A stretch of DNA of 19,950 bases from an uncultured Ktedonobacteraceae bacterium (GTDB lineage Bacteria > Chloroflexota > Ktedonobacteria > Ktedonobacterales > Ktedonobacteraceae), in NCBI GenBank assembly GCA_955652655.1, contig CATPCK010000120.1, forward strand, positions 1 through 19,950, read 5' to 3'. Numbering within the stretch: the stretch's first letter is position 1; every line of letters begins with the position of its first letter. The position numbers and the translations under genes were made by a program. The notes under the pieces are model-generated. The model did not search any database and was not told the DNA's origin. It saw only the letters and a list, made by a program, of their open reading frames with translations. Below, in pieces: positions 7,794-15,233 of the stretch.

Positions 7794-8729
7794 ATGGCAC
7801 TTACCACAGAAAAAAATGTGAGAGCTTCCGTCACACCCACCCAAAAAGCGTCACAGAGGTCTCTGTCCTCTGGCCGAAAATACGCCTGGCTGACACTCAA
7901 CTACCTCTTGATGATCCTGCTGGCGATCTTTTTTCTGTTCCCAACGGTGTTTATGATGGTTTCTTCATTGAAAGCCAATGAGAACCAGCTCCTGCAAGAT
8001 TTGAGTACCGTGAATGCCTTTATCCCCTATGGCGACATCTCGCTGCAGAACTATAGCGATGCCTTCCACCGGCTCCCTTTCGGTCTCTATATGTTCAACT
8101 CGGCGTTGATAGTCACCTGCATCGTCGCGCTGGGCCTGGTGGTCAACAGCCTGATCGCCTACGCACTTGCACGTATACCGTTCCCTGGCCGCAAGCTCAT
8201 CGTAGTCGTGATCGTGGCGTTGATCGTCATCCCGTTCGAGTCGGTGGTCGTGCCGCTCCTGCTGATGGTCAACCAGTTTCCCTGGTTCGGTGGCTCTACT
8301 ACCTGGATAGACAGCTACCAGGTTCAGATCATCCCGTTCATCGCAGATGCGTTCTCCGTTTTCCTCTTCTACCAGTTCTTCCTTGACATTCCGAAGGCTT
8401 ACGAGGAGGCGGCTCTCGTTGACGGAGCCAGTCGGTGGCGCATCTACTGGCAGTTAGTTGTCCCGCTTTCCCGCCCGGTCTTTGCCACCGTTGCGATCTG
8501 GCAGGTTCTCACCCACCTGGGCGACTTCCTGTGGCCGCTGCTGGTTACCCGTGGCGATACATATCGACCGCTGATGGTGGGGATGGATGTCTTCTTTGGC
8601 CAGTCTCCCCTGCGTTGGGGCGACATCATGGCCTTCGCCAGTATGATCATCTTACCTGTATTGATCGCGTTCCTGCTATTCCAGAAGTGGTTCTTGCGGT
8701 CGGTCGCTACAACCGGTATTATTGGATGA
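7794..8729 (+). CDS. Sugar ABC transporter permease, MalG/UgpE type
   Basis: 311 residues. After a polar N-terminus come six membrane helices, starting with LNYLLMILLAIFFLFPTVFMMVSSL. The EAA loop is YEEAALVDGASRWRIYWQLVVPL (about 8400-8470). The protein ends FLLFQKWFLRSVATTGIIG, close to the typical FVRGLTAGAVKG C-terminus of this family. It pairs with the permease 3 bases upstream to form the heterodimeric channel. Ribosome binding is weak (AGAGAG), so translation is probably coupled. No MsmK/UgpC-type ATPase gene follows; such importers commonly borrow a shared ATPase encoded elsewhere. It converges with the small membrane protein gene on the other strand, 23 bases apart. Confidence 0.9.
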   Translation: MALTTEKNVRASVTPTQKASQRSLSSGRKYAWLTLNYLLMILLAIFFLFPTVFMMVSSLKANENQLLQDLSTVNAFIPYGDISLQNYSDAFHRLPFGLYMFNSALIVTCIVALGLVVNSLIAYALARIPFPGRKLIVVVIVALIVIPFESVVVPLLLMVNQFPWFGGSTTWIDSYQVQIIPFIADAFSVFLFYQFFLDIPKAYEEAALVDGASRWRIYWQLVVPLSRPVFATVAIWQVLTHLGDFLWPLLVTRGDTYRPLMVGMDVFFGQSPLRWGDIMAFASMIILPVLIAFLLFQKWFLRSVATTGIIG

Positions 8730-8752
8730 GTGGTCAACTTTCCCTTCGCAGG

Positions 8753-9157
8753 CTAGTTCATCCATTCGCCGGGGGCATTACTGCGTACACGCACACCACC
8801 ATCGCGCTCTTTAATCACTTTTGCGTCCTGGGCCATCCTGGCGCGAAGCTCCGAGGCGGAGGTGCGGTGCCAGTATCCTACGGGGAATAGGCCAATACCG
8901 ATGGCGATTGCTGCTCCGATTTCAGCGCGATTGAATACCAGATGCGGCGGGAGGTGATAAGGGACGGTATGTATGATCCCTATGCGCAACAGGAGCGCGA
9001 AAAGAAAGATGCCTAGTTCCAGCAGAGCTACCAGTAAGTAGGATAACTCTTCTATCTTACGTCTTTTGCGAAAGAGGTATACGAATACGATATTCAGTAC
9101 GCATAAGAAACCTGTTATGCCGAAGGTTAACGGGAAAATGATGTTATTTATATTCAA
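8753..9157 (-). CDS. Small membrane protein, last gene of the kinase operon
   Basis: 134 residues, not recognised as a known family. It has an N-terminal helix (IIFPLTFGITGFLCVLNIVFVYLF), a basic RKRRK loop, a second helix (LSYLLVALLELGIFLFALLL), and a third shorter one (IGAAIAIGIGLFPVGYW), then a charged C-terminal tail of about 35 residues. The start is TTG at 9157 with GGAGG 9 bases upstream, which is convincing spacing; there is no nearby ATG. The gene begins 43 bases after the pseudokinase stop on the same strand. That gap holds a short GCCC/GGGC hairpin (9179-9191) with no T tract, so read-through from the kinases is likely. A role alongside the receptor kinases is inferred from position only. 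Confidence 0.65.
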   Translation of the reverse strand: MNINNIIFPLTFGITGFLCVLNIVFVYLFRKRRKIEELSYLLVALLELGIFLFALLLRIGIIHTVPYHLPPHLVFNRAEIGAAIAIGIGLFPVGYWHRTSASELRARMAQDAKVIKERDGGVRVRSNAPGEWMN

Positions 9158-9200
9158 GCTTTAGTGCCTCCACCAGGTGCCCTCAGGGGGCTTCAATAAG

Positions 9201-11621
9201 TTAATGATACGTTAGCTGAAGGTTTGAGAAGGCAACTTCGGTACCTTTTAAATTCACCAGCATCCCTATTTGGCCGCCGCTAATCGAGTTATCCTGGGCT
9301 GATCCTACTTTGTTGCGGTTTACCCAGAAGTTGAAGTACTTACCATCGACTGTCACTTTGAACGTGTTGCTATTTTTGGCGCCCTGTCCCTGGTGGAATT
9401 CACCACCGAAGTTATGTTGCCAGATCGTGGTGTAGGGAGATTGTCCTCTACTACTGTCGTATTTCAAGAACTGGTACATCCCTCCCTTGTTATTCACGAC
9501 TTCAAAGCTATAGAACGTGATCACCGTTTTGCCATTATTGACGTGTGTGTTCAAGAAGAAAATCATGCCGAATGAGTTATTGATGGAGGTGTCGTCCCCT
9601 TTTATCTCCTCCATTGTCAAACTATATGCCAGTGGCCTGCTTAGCATGACATCGGGCAGCAGCGCGGGGGCACTTCGCGTGGCGTCATTATCCGCGACAT
9701 GATATGCGCTATCCTTGAACACGTAGGTTTTATTACCCTGGGCAGAAACAGGCCAGTTGTGGATATTCTGCAGCAGCGAGTCCGTTAAAATGTAGTTCGC
9801 ATTCGCTGCGGTCGTAGCCTGGGCAGCAGCAATGGCCTGCCAGTTCGGTTTCAGGTTTTCGGTAACGACGCTACTCTTCGATCTTGATGTTGGACTCGCG
9901 TGAAAGTACCAAAATATCCCCGAACTGGCCAATATGATGAGGAAGGCGAGCAGTGGCGCCCAGAACTTCTTCAGCAAATTTACATGCTGTGGCGTCCAGA
10001 ACTTCTTCAGCACATTTACATACTGTGGTGCCGACGGATCACTTATCGGCTTGCTTGATGACTCTTCGGGCTTCTCTGTACCCGGAGACACGGGCAAAAA
10101 GCCGGTGACATAGCGACCAGGCTGACCGGCAACGGGTACCTGAACTACTTTTACAGCACCGGTCAGCTTCATAGTGCCGTTAGCTCCCATTTCGCCGGGG
10201 ATTGTCAGTGCCCCGGTCGTACTGTTGGCCTGTAAGGGAGGGATTGGATTGGTAATTGGCAGTGCTCCAGTAGTCGGCTGCTCAGTGTTTGACCCGGTCA
10301 GTGGTTTTGTCAGGTTTGGAGCGACGCCAGCTGAGGCCGAGGGTGAAACCTGTTTGGGAGCCGACGTTGAAGATTGAAACGGCGCAAAGGAAGAACCCGG
10401 CATCTCAGAACCATTGATTGGCAGCAGACTTCTGGATTTGAGACCAAGGCGCGGACGCGTTGTCGGAAGAGGAGTTTCAGGGATATCGGACACATCAGGG
10501 GCTTTTTTCTCCGGTTCATGCGCGTCTACAGGAGCCAGGTTATTGGACGGCCGGAACGCGGCTAAACCTTCTGCTGTGAGAAGCCCTGTTGATTTGCTGC
10601 TATGCTGATCGCTTGCGACAGGTCTGGCCTGCTCTTCCTCTCTGGCGGGCTGCTGCCAGACTGGATCAAAAAGCCCACGTTTTCTTGGCATGGAGAGGGG
10701 GGCAGCGGTGGCATTGGCCGTGCTAGCAATCGTACTAGAGGAAGGCGCAGCGAACGAACCGGCCGCGGCTGAGGCTACACGGAATGCTCTTGCGAAATCT
10801 TGAGCACTGGCTTGCCGATCAAGCGAACGCTTGGCAAGGGCCTGCAGCATCACCTGTTCCGCAGCTTGCGATAAGTCGTTACGCAAGAGGCGAGGTGAGG
10901 GTGGCGGCGCCTGTAACACTTGCGTGGCGATCTGCTGTGGCGTCCCTGCTTGAAAGGGCGTCTTGCCTGTCACCAGCTGGTAGAGTATTACACCTAGCGA
11001 ATACAGGTCTGTACGTGCGTCAACTACGTCTCCCATTATCTGTTCCGGGGCCATATAGTCTAGCGAGCCAACGGGCGTACCTGCTCTCAGCAAACGCATC
11101 TGTGAAGTCTGCCGTTCAATGACTATCTTCATCAACCCGAAACCGCTCAGCAGCAAACGCTTATCGTTCGTCAAAAAAACGTTGCCGGGCTTGAGGTTCA
11201 AGTGGAGAATCTCCTGTTGATGGGCATAATCCAGGGCGTTTGATAGCTGGTCAAGGTAGTTGGCGACAACCGAGAGTGGCAGTTGTCCCTGCCGTTCTAT
11301 TACGCTCTGGAGCGTCCCTCCGCCAACATATGGCATTACTATGTAAGCCATGCCATCGTGTTTACCGTAGTCTAATACCGGGAGAATGTTCTGGTGTTCC
11401 AGCGAGGATACAACATTGATCTCTTTGTGGAACCTTTCCAGGAAAGCTGCCCTTTGACCGGGCGCCTGTGTTGCTGCTGGTGATAGGACTCTTACCGCTA
11501 CCTGTGGAGCGGTTGGCGATTGCTGCGCCAGAAATACAACACCTAACTCCCCCTGACTGATAACTTTTTGGAGTGTCACGGTCCCTAACACCGTGCCTAT
11601 CAATGTTTGTGCATTTATCAC
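9201..11621 (-). CDS. Predicted receptor-like pseudokinase (Ser/Thr kinase fold, catalytic residues lost)
   Basis: 806 residues from a GTG start with AGAGG about 7 bases upstream. Residues 1-270 are a Hanks-type kinase fold closely related to the neighbour's. Key residues are replaced: VAVR instead of VAVK (Arg44), HLNLKPGN instead of HRDIKPAN (Asn142 at the catalytic Asp), and GFG instead of DFG (Gly160 at the Mg-binding Asp). The glycine loop is also weakened (ISQGELGVV). Structural features are kept: Glu67 of helix C, APEQ (191-194) and Asp205 of the F helix. So the fold is probably intact but phosphotransfer should be lost or very weak. Then come a Pro/Ser/Thr linker (about 280-550), a transmembrane helix (about 554-574) and an outside domain (575-806) ending in GMLVNLKGTEVAFSNLQL, resembling LamG/concanavalin-like or DUF1080-type sandwiches. 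It starts 17 bases after the active paralogue. Confidence 0.88.
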   Translation of the reverse strand: MINAQTLIGTVLGTVTLQKVISQGELGVVFLAQQSPTAPQVAVRVLSPAATQAPGQRAAFLERFHKEINVVSSLEHQNILPVLDYGKHDGMAYIVMPYVGGGTLQSVIERQGQLPLSVVANYLDQLSNALDYAHQQEILHLNLKPGNVFLTNDKRLLLSGFGLMKIVIERQTSQMRLLRAGTPVGSLDYMAPEQIMGDVVDARTDLYSLGVILYQLVTGKTPFQAGTPQQIATQVLQAPPPSPRLLRNDLSQAAEQVMLQALAKRSLDRQASAQDFARAFRVASAAAGSFAAPSSSTIASTANATAAPLSMPRKRGLFDPVWQQPAREEEQARPVASDQHSSKSTGLLTAEGLAAFRPSNNLAPVDAHEPEKKAPDVSDIPETPLPTTRPRLGLKSRSLLPINGSEMPGSSFAPFQSSTSAPKQVSPSASAGVAPNLTKPLTGSNTEQPTTGALPITNPIPPLQANSTTGALTIPGEMGANGTMKLTGAVKVVQVPVAGQPGRYVTGFLPVSPGTEKPEESSSKPISDPSAPQYVNVLKKFWTPQHVNLLKKFWAPLLAFLIILASSGIFWYFHASPTSRSKSSVVTENLKPNWQAIAAAQATTAANANYILTDSLLQNIHNWPVSAQGNKTYVFKDSAYHVADNDATRSAPALLPDVMLSRPLAYSLTMEEIKGDDTSINNSFGMIFFLNTHVNNGKTVITFYSFEVVNNKGGMYQFLKYDSSRGQSPYTTIWQHNFGGEFHQGQGAKNSNTFKVTVDGKYFNFWVNRNKVGSAQDNSISGGQIGMLVNLKGTEVAFSNLQLTYH
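9960..10031 (-). repeat. 36-bp tandem duplication inside the pseudokinase gene
   Basis: Two adjacent 36-base units (9960-9995 and 9996-10031) differ at about 4 positions. They encode two copies of VN(V/L)LKKFW(T/A)P(Q/L) directly before the transmembrane helix. The active paralogue has no such duplication. The extra basic-aromatic unit lengthens the cytoplasmic juxtamembrane segment by 12 residues and keeps the frame. Confidence 0.75.
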
Positions 11622-11638
11622 TGGTATACCTCTACTCC

Positions 11639-13843
11639 TCAGTTACGCGTAATCAACATGTTCGAGAAAGCCACTTCAGTTCCCTTCAAATTCACTAACA
11701 TTCCCAAGCTGCCACTTTTGAGAGAGCCATCACGGAAGTTCTTTATCTGCTTCCCATTGACGGTAAAGGTAAAGGTTGAGCCATTCTGGTAGATTCTAAA
11801 CGTGTTGATTTTTCCCTGTCCTTGTCCCTGGTGATACTCACCACCGAAGGGCTGCGACCAGAGTTGGGTCCAATATTTATTGGGGTTCCCCTGGCTATCA
11901 TCGTACTTGTAGAACCTGTAATCCCCACCTTTAATATTGAGCACTTCAAAACTATAGAACGTAGTAAAGGCTTTTCCGCTCTTGGTTTGCTGGCTAAAGC
12001 GAATGATCATCCCAAAGGAGTTATTGTTGGAGGTATTATCCCCTTTTACCTGCCACATCGATAATGAATAGGCATTGGGGACAGTAAAAGATTGCTGCGG
12101 CAAGACGACAGCAACGGCGTTGCCATCAGTATTGAGAATATGGTAGGCCCCACCGGTGAAGAACTCATTTTTGCCCACAGGAAAGTTATGGATATTCTGG
12201 CTTAAAGGATCAGAAAGTATTTTATTCGCATCAGCCGTGGCCTGCGCTTGCGCGCTTGCCGTCGCCATCGCATTTGGTGTAGCAGCAGTCGCAGGGCCGA
12301 GATGTACCGCCGTTTGATTCTGGTGCGCGCGGAAATACCAGAAGGATGCAGCAGCGCCAGATATCACCAGTACCGCCAGTACCGCGAGCATAATGGAAAA
12401 CAAAGGGTTTTTCCACTTGCGCTTCTCTTTCTCAAGTGTATCTTCCTGCTCTTGCGTTTGAGGAATCACCGGCAACAAGCCGGTCACGTAGCGGCCCGGT
12501 TGGCCAGCAACGGGCATCTGTACAAGTTTGACAGGGCCGGTCAGTTTCATCGTACTGGCGCTTCCCTGTTCACTACCAGGCACCATGAGCGACCCGGTAG
12601 TGTTGGTGGCATTGAGCGCGGGAGATAATTGGCTCAAGCCTGTTGGCATGGGAATGGGCTGCCAAGTTGAAAATGCATCTGTAGCATCGGAGGGAGAGAC
12701 ATTATTTGCTGGCGTGGCTGGCAGATGACCCGTTCCACCTACTTTAGGAAACATACCTGTGCGGGAGAGCAGCCCCGACGAACGGGGGGTATCGACACTC
12801 GCCGCCGGTATCACACCACCTGGTTGTACTGCACTTAGACCATTGAGTGGCTGGGGCACGGGTACGCTTCCGGTCAAGCCTTTCTGCCAGGTTGGATCAA
12901 AAAGTCCTCGTTGCGCGACGAGGCGTCCAGAGGTAGAGGTACCCATAGAAAGTGAGTTCGACGGGGCATTACCAAGGAACACGCCGCTGATATTTAGCGT
13001 ATTACGGAAAGCCTCGGCAAATTCATAACCAAAGGCATAGCGATCGTCGGGGGACTTCGACATGGCTCGCTGGAGCACCTGCTCTGCCGCGATAGGAAGA
13101 TCTGGTCGGAGTAATCGGGGTGACGGTGGAGGAGATTGTAACTGCTGCGCCGCAATCTGCATTGGTGTCTCTCCATGGAAAGGAGTTGTTCCTGTGATCA
13201 TCTGATAGAGAATGACACCCAGGGAATATAAATCCGAACGTCCATCCACCACATGGCCGACTACCTGTTCTGGGGACATGTAGTCTGGTGTTCCCACGGG
13301 AGCACCTGCCCCGGTCAAGCGGGCATGTGGATTTGGCCCCTCAGCGATGATTTTCACCAGGCCAAAATCGGTCAATACTAAGCGCCCTTCGATTGTCATC
13401 AAAATATTGGCAGGTTTGATATCCCGGTGAATGACGCCTCGTTCATGGGCAAAATCCAGGGCCGCGGCCATCTGTTCCAGGTAGTTCAAGGCTACCGGTA
13501 ATGCCAGTTGCCCTTCCCTCTCCATAACATCGCGCAGTGTGCCACCACTGATGTACGGTACTACCAGGTAAGCCAGCCCATCTCGCTCGCCGTATTCATG
13601 CACAGGTAGAATATTTGGATGCTCCAAAGAGGCGGCGGCGTCGGTTTCCCGGCGGAACCTTTCCAGAAAAGCCGCCCGCTGATGGGCTGTCAGTGACGCT
13701 GCCGGCAAGAGCACTTTTACCGCTACTTGCCGACGAGGGCGCGATTGTTGTGCCAGGTATACGGCTCCCATGCCTCCTTGCCCAATAACTTCCTGGAGTG
13801 TACAGGTTCCAAGCGCCTTACCAATCAATGCTTCTGCATTCAT
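11639..13843 (-). CDS. Transmembrane Ser/Thr protein kinase (PknB-like, active residues intact)
   Basis: 734 residues. The kinase domain (about 1-270) has the full set: GQGGMGAV loop, VAVK lysine, helix-C Glu, HRDIKPAN catalytic loop, DFG, PVGTPDYMSPEQ activation-segment end and DGRSDLYSLG. It should phosphorylate Ser/Thr on cytoplasmic proteins. A Pro/Ser/Thr-rich linker follows, containing RGLFDPTWQK and a conserved motif near 430-458 (TMKLTG...AGQPGRYVTG). One transmembrane helix lies near 480-503 and an outside domain of about 230 residues follows, ending GMLVNLKGTEVAFSNM. That domain looks like a concanavalin/LamG- or DUF1080-type sandwich, so a carbohydrate-like ligand is possible but unproven. 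The ATG at 13843 was chosen (GAGGTAGAG upstream); a TTG one codon earlier (13846) aligns with the GTG start of the downstream paralogue and is an alternative. First gene of a probable three-gene operon. Confidence 0.93.
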   Translation of the reverse strand: MNAEALIGKALGTCTLQEVIGQGGMGAVYLAQQSRPRRQVAVKVLLPAASLTAHQRAAFLERFRRETDAAASLEHPNILPVHEYGERDGLAYLVVPYISGGTLRDVMEREGQLALPVALNYLEQMAAALDFAHERGVIHRDIKPANILMTIEGRLVLTDFGLVKIIAEGPNPHARLTGAGAPVGTPDYMSPEQVVGHVVDGRSDLYSLGVILYQMITGTTPFHGETPMQIAAQQLQSPPPSPRLLRPDLPIAAEQVLQRAMSKSPDDRYAFGYEFAEAFRNTLNISGVFLGNAPSNSLSMGTSTSGRLVAQRGLFDPTWQKGLTGSVPVPQPLNGLSAVQPGGVIPAASVDTPRSSGLLSRTGMFPKVGGTGHLPATPANNVSPSDATDAFSTWQPIPMPTGLSQLSPALNATNTTGSLMVPGSEQGSASTMKLTGPVKLVQMPVAGQPGRYVTGLLPVIPQTQEQEDTLEKEKRKWKNPLFSIMLAVLAVLVISGAAASFWYFRAHQNQTAVHLGPATAATPNAMATASAQAQATADANKILSDPLSQNIHNFPVGKNEFFTGGAYHILNTDGNAVAVVLPQQSFTVPNAYSLSMWQVKGDNTSNNNSFGMIIRFSQQTKSGKAFTTFYSFEVLNIKGGDYRFYKYDDSQGNPNKYWTQLWSQPFGGEYHQGQGQGKINTFRIYQNGSTFTFTVNGKQIKNFRDGSLKSGSLGMLVNLKGTEVAFSNMLITRN

Positions 13844-13944
13844 CAAAGCTCTACCTCTTCTTGCTTATTGAAGTTTTGTATCCACCCATACCCCTCTGCC
13901 CACAACTGCCTAAAACCGTTTGAAAGAGCAGCTTTCTCATGTAC

Positions 13945-13980
13945 ATCTTATTCAACTTGCGCAATTATGACAATCTGTCA
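13945..13980 (-). promoter_or_regulatory. Promoter and candidate operator of the kinase operon
   Basis: On the minus strand, -35 TTGTCA (13968-13973, 5/6) and -10 TAAGAT (13945-13950, 4/6) are 17 bases apart, placing the start near 13938 and a leader of about 95 bases before the kinase ATG. A perfect inverted repeat TGACA-ATC-TGTCA (13968-13980) covers the -35, and a palindrome TTGCGCAA (13957-13964) sits in the spacer. Either could be a repressor site. Assignment is by pattern only. Confidence 0.4.
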
Positions 13981-14064
13981 CGCTTGCGAACATGACCATA
14001 GTACCTTGAAACTGTACTTTATAATCTACGATTGACGAAAAAGTATGCGCTTTAGGAGGCATCA

Positions 14065-14250
14065 TTGATACCACGGAACGCTCATCTCTGGAAATCTTTC
14101 CCATTTTTGGCTCGTCACGTTCCTGGGATGGCAAGTCACACGAGCAAAAGAAAGGCACCTGGTACGTGTCTATGTGTAGCATTGTATACTCTTATTTCGA
14201 GAAAGGGCACGCATCTATGCGCATCTCTCCTTCTGCACACAGTGGCATGA
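14065..14250 (+). CDS. Possible 61-residue leader ORF upstream of the DoxX-like gene
   Basis: A TTG at 14065 has a perfect AGGAGG (14054-14059) 5 bases upstream and opens 61 codons. The stop (14248-14250) overlaps an in-frame ATG (14247) of the DoxX-like gene in an ATGA arrangement. A perfect TATAAT (14020-14025) lies just upstream, but no convincing -35 goes with it. The peptide (start MIPRNAHLWKSFPFLARHV) is basic and matches nothing I recognise. It overlaps the N-terminal extension of the DoxX-like gene in another frame, so only one of the two readings of 14217-14250 may be used. It could be a real coupled ORF, a remnant, or chance behind a strong ribosome site. Confidence 0.3.
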   Translation: MIPRNAHLWKSFPFLARHVPGMASHTSKRKAPGTCLCVALYTLISRKGTHLCASLLLHTVA

Positions 14251-14783
14251 CAAACATGCCTGAGCAGGTCGCAACGCAGGCTCCCCCGGTCACTTTGAGC
14301 GAGGGCAGTCTTTTCATGCTCGCTCTGGTCCGCCTGTTCGTTGGCCTACTGTGGTTCCAACAACTGTTTTGGAAGTTACCTCCCAGCTTTGCCGGGCTCC
14401 ATCGCTATGTCATGAAGGAAGGCCAGTACACGTTCTTGCCTGGCTATGCTTTTATTATCCAGCACATCTTTTTGCCCAACTTCCTCCTGCTTGGCGCGTT
14501 CACCTGGACTGCCGAACTGGTGGTTGCACTCAGTTTGCTTTTTGGTCTCTTTTCTCGTTTTGGCGCGTTGCTTGCCACGTTGCTCGCGCTGCAATTATAT
14601 GTAGGGCTGGCCTACGCGCCAGGCGAGTGGTACTGGACGTATGGCATGCTGATCTTGCTTGGTCTCGTGCTCGCAGCCATTCCCGCGGGACGACGCCTGG
14701 GTATAGACCAATGGCTTGCTCCACGCCTGGAGCGTGCGGGAGAGACCAGCCGCCTCGCACGGGTTATGCGGTGGTTCGTGTGA
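14217..14783 (+). CDS. DoxX-like membrane protein
   Basis: 188 residues from this start. Four hydrophobic segments match the DoxX/DoxD fold: LFMLALVRLFVGLLWFQQLF with the WFQQLFWKLPP exit, LPNFLLLGAFTWTAELVVAL, LFGLFSRFGALLATLLALQL and WTYGMLILLGLVLAAIPAG, ending in an amphipathic RRLGIDQWLAPRL tail. DoxX relatives are four-helix membrane proteins linked to thiosulfate:quinone oxidoreductase or to redox/detoxification complexes; the actual activity here is unknown. The ATG at 14217 follows AAAGGG by 9 bases. The ATG at 14247 is a serious alternative, because it overlaps the stop of an upstream ORF with a better ribosome site and still precedes the first helix. A two-gene tail (14811, 15230) follows on the same strand. 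Confidence 0.75.
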   Translation: MRISPSAHSGMTNMPEQVATQAPPVTLSEGSLFMLALVRLFVGLLWFQQLFWKLPPSFAGLHRYVMKEGQYTFLPGYAFIIQHIFLPNFLLLGAFTWTAELVVALSLLFGLFSRFGALLATLLALQLYVGLAYAPGEWYWTYGMLILLGLVLAAIPAGRRLGIDQWLAPRLERAGETSRLARVMRWFV

Positions 14784-14810
14784 TACGATGAAAGGGCAAG
14801 GAAACAGGCG

Positions 14811-15233
14811 ATGATGAGTACGATTCGTCAAGGGCTAATCGCTGGGCTGTGTGCCGGGTTCCTCGCCGCTTTGCTGTTTGTTGTGGACTATGGCCCTGCT
14901 AACAGCTTGCATGGGGTCGCACGTTGGCTGGCGCTGGATAGCCAGGGAGCGGGAAGGTTCGTGGGCTTCCTGCTGATGCTGATGCTCGGCGCAGTATTTG
15001 GGGTGCTCTTTGGTGTGTTGGGGGGAAGACGGCAAGCAACACTGGGACGTGCACTGGGTATGGGCTTGCTCATGGGCGTCACCTGGTGGGCTGTGGTCGT
15101 CTTTGCGCTGGGGACCGTAATCAATCACCTGCGGTTTGATTTCGGGTCCTGGCTCTTTTCCTTCATCCCATTGTTGGTCTATGGATTGCTCCTGGGCAGT
15201 CTCTCGTTCCAATGGAGGAAGCAGCACGCATGA
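14811..15233 (+). CDS. Small four-helix membrane protein, unknown function
   Basis: 140 residues, almost entirely hydrophobic, with segments near residues 7-27 (GLIAGLCAGFLAALLFVVDY), 48-70 (FVGFLLMLMLGAVFGVLFGVL), 80-102 (LGMGLLMGVTWWAVVVFALG) and 112-132 (LFSFIPLLVYGLLLGSLSF). Glycine-rich helices and a Lys/Gln/His tail are visible. I do not recognise a named family. AAGGA lies 8 bases before the ATG; a second ATG follows at once. The stop overlaps the start of the phosphorylase-like gene as ATGA, so those two are translationally coupled, and the DoxX-like gene is 27 bases upstream. Confidence 0.7.
   Translation: MMSTIRQGLIAGLCAGFLAALLFVVDYGPANSLHGVARWLALDSQGAGRFVGFLLMLMLGAVFGVLFGVLGGRRQATLGRALGMGLLMGVTWWAVVVFALGTVINHLRFDFGSWLFSFIPLLVYGLLLGSLSFQWRKQHA

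Noticed and set aside
9179..9191. GCCC/GGGC hairpin as a terminator after the pseudokinase
   Set aside because: The stem is only 4 bp and is not followed by a T tract on the minus strand.
9201..11621. Downstream kinase gene being a decaying pseudogene
   Set aside because: The frame is open for 806 codons, the ribosome site is good, and the outside domain and juxtamembrane motif are conserved, so it looks maintained despite the lost catalytic residues.
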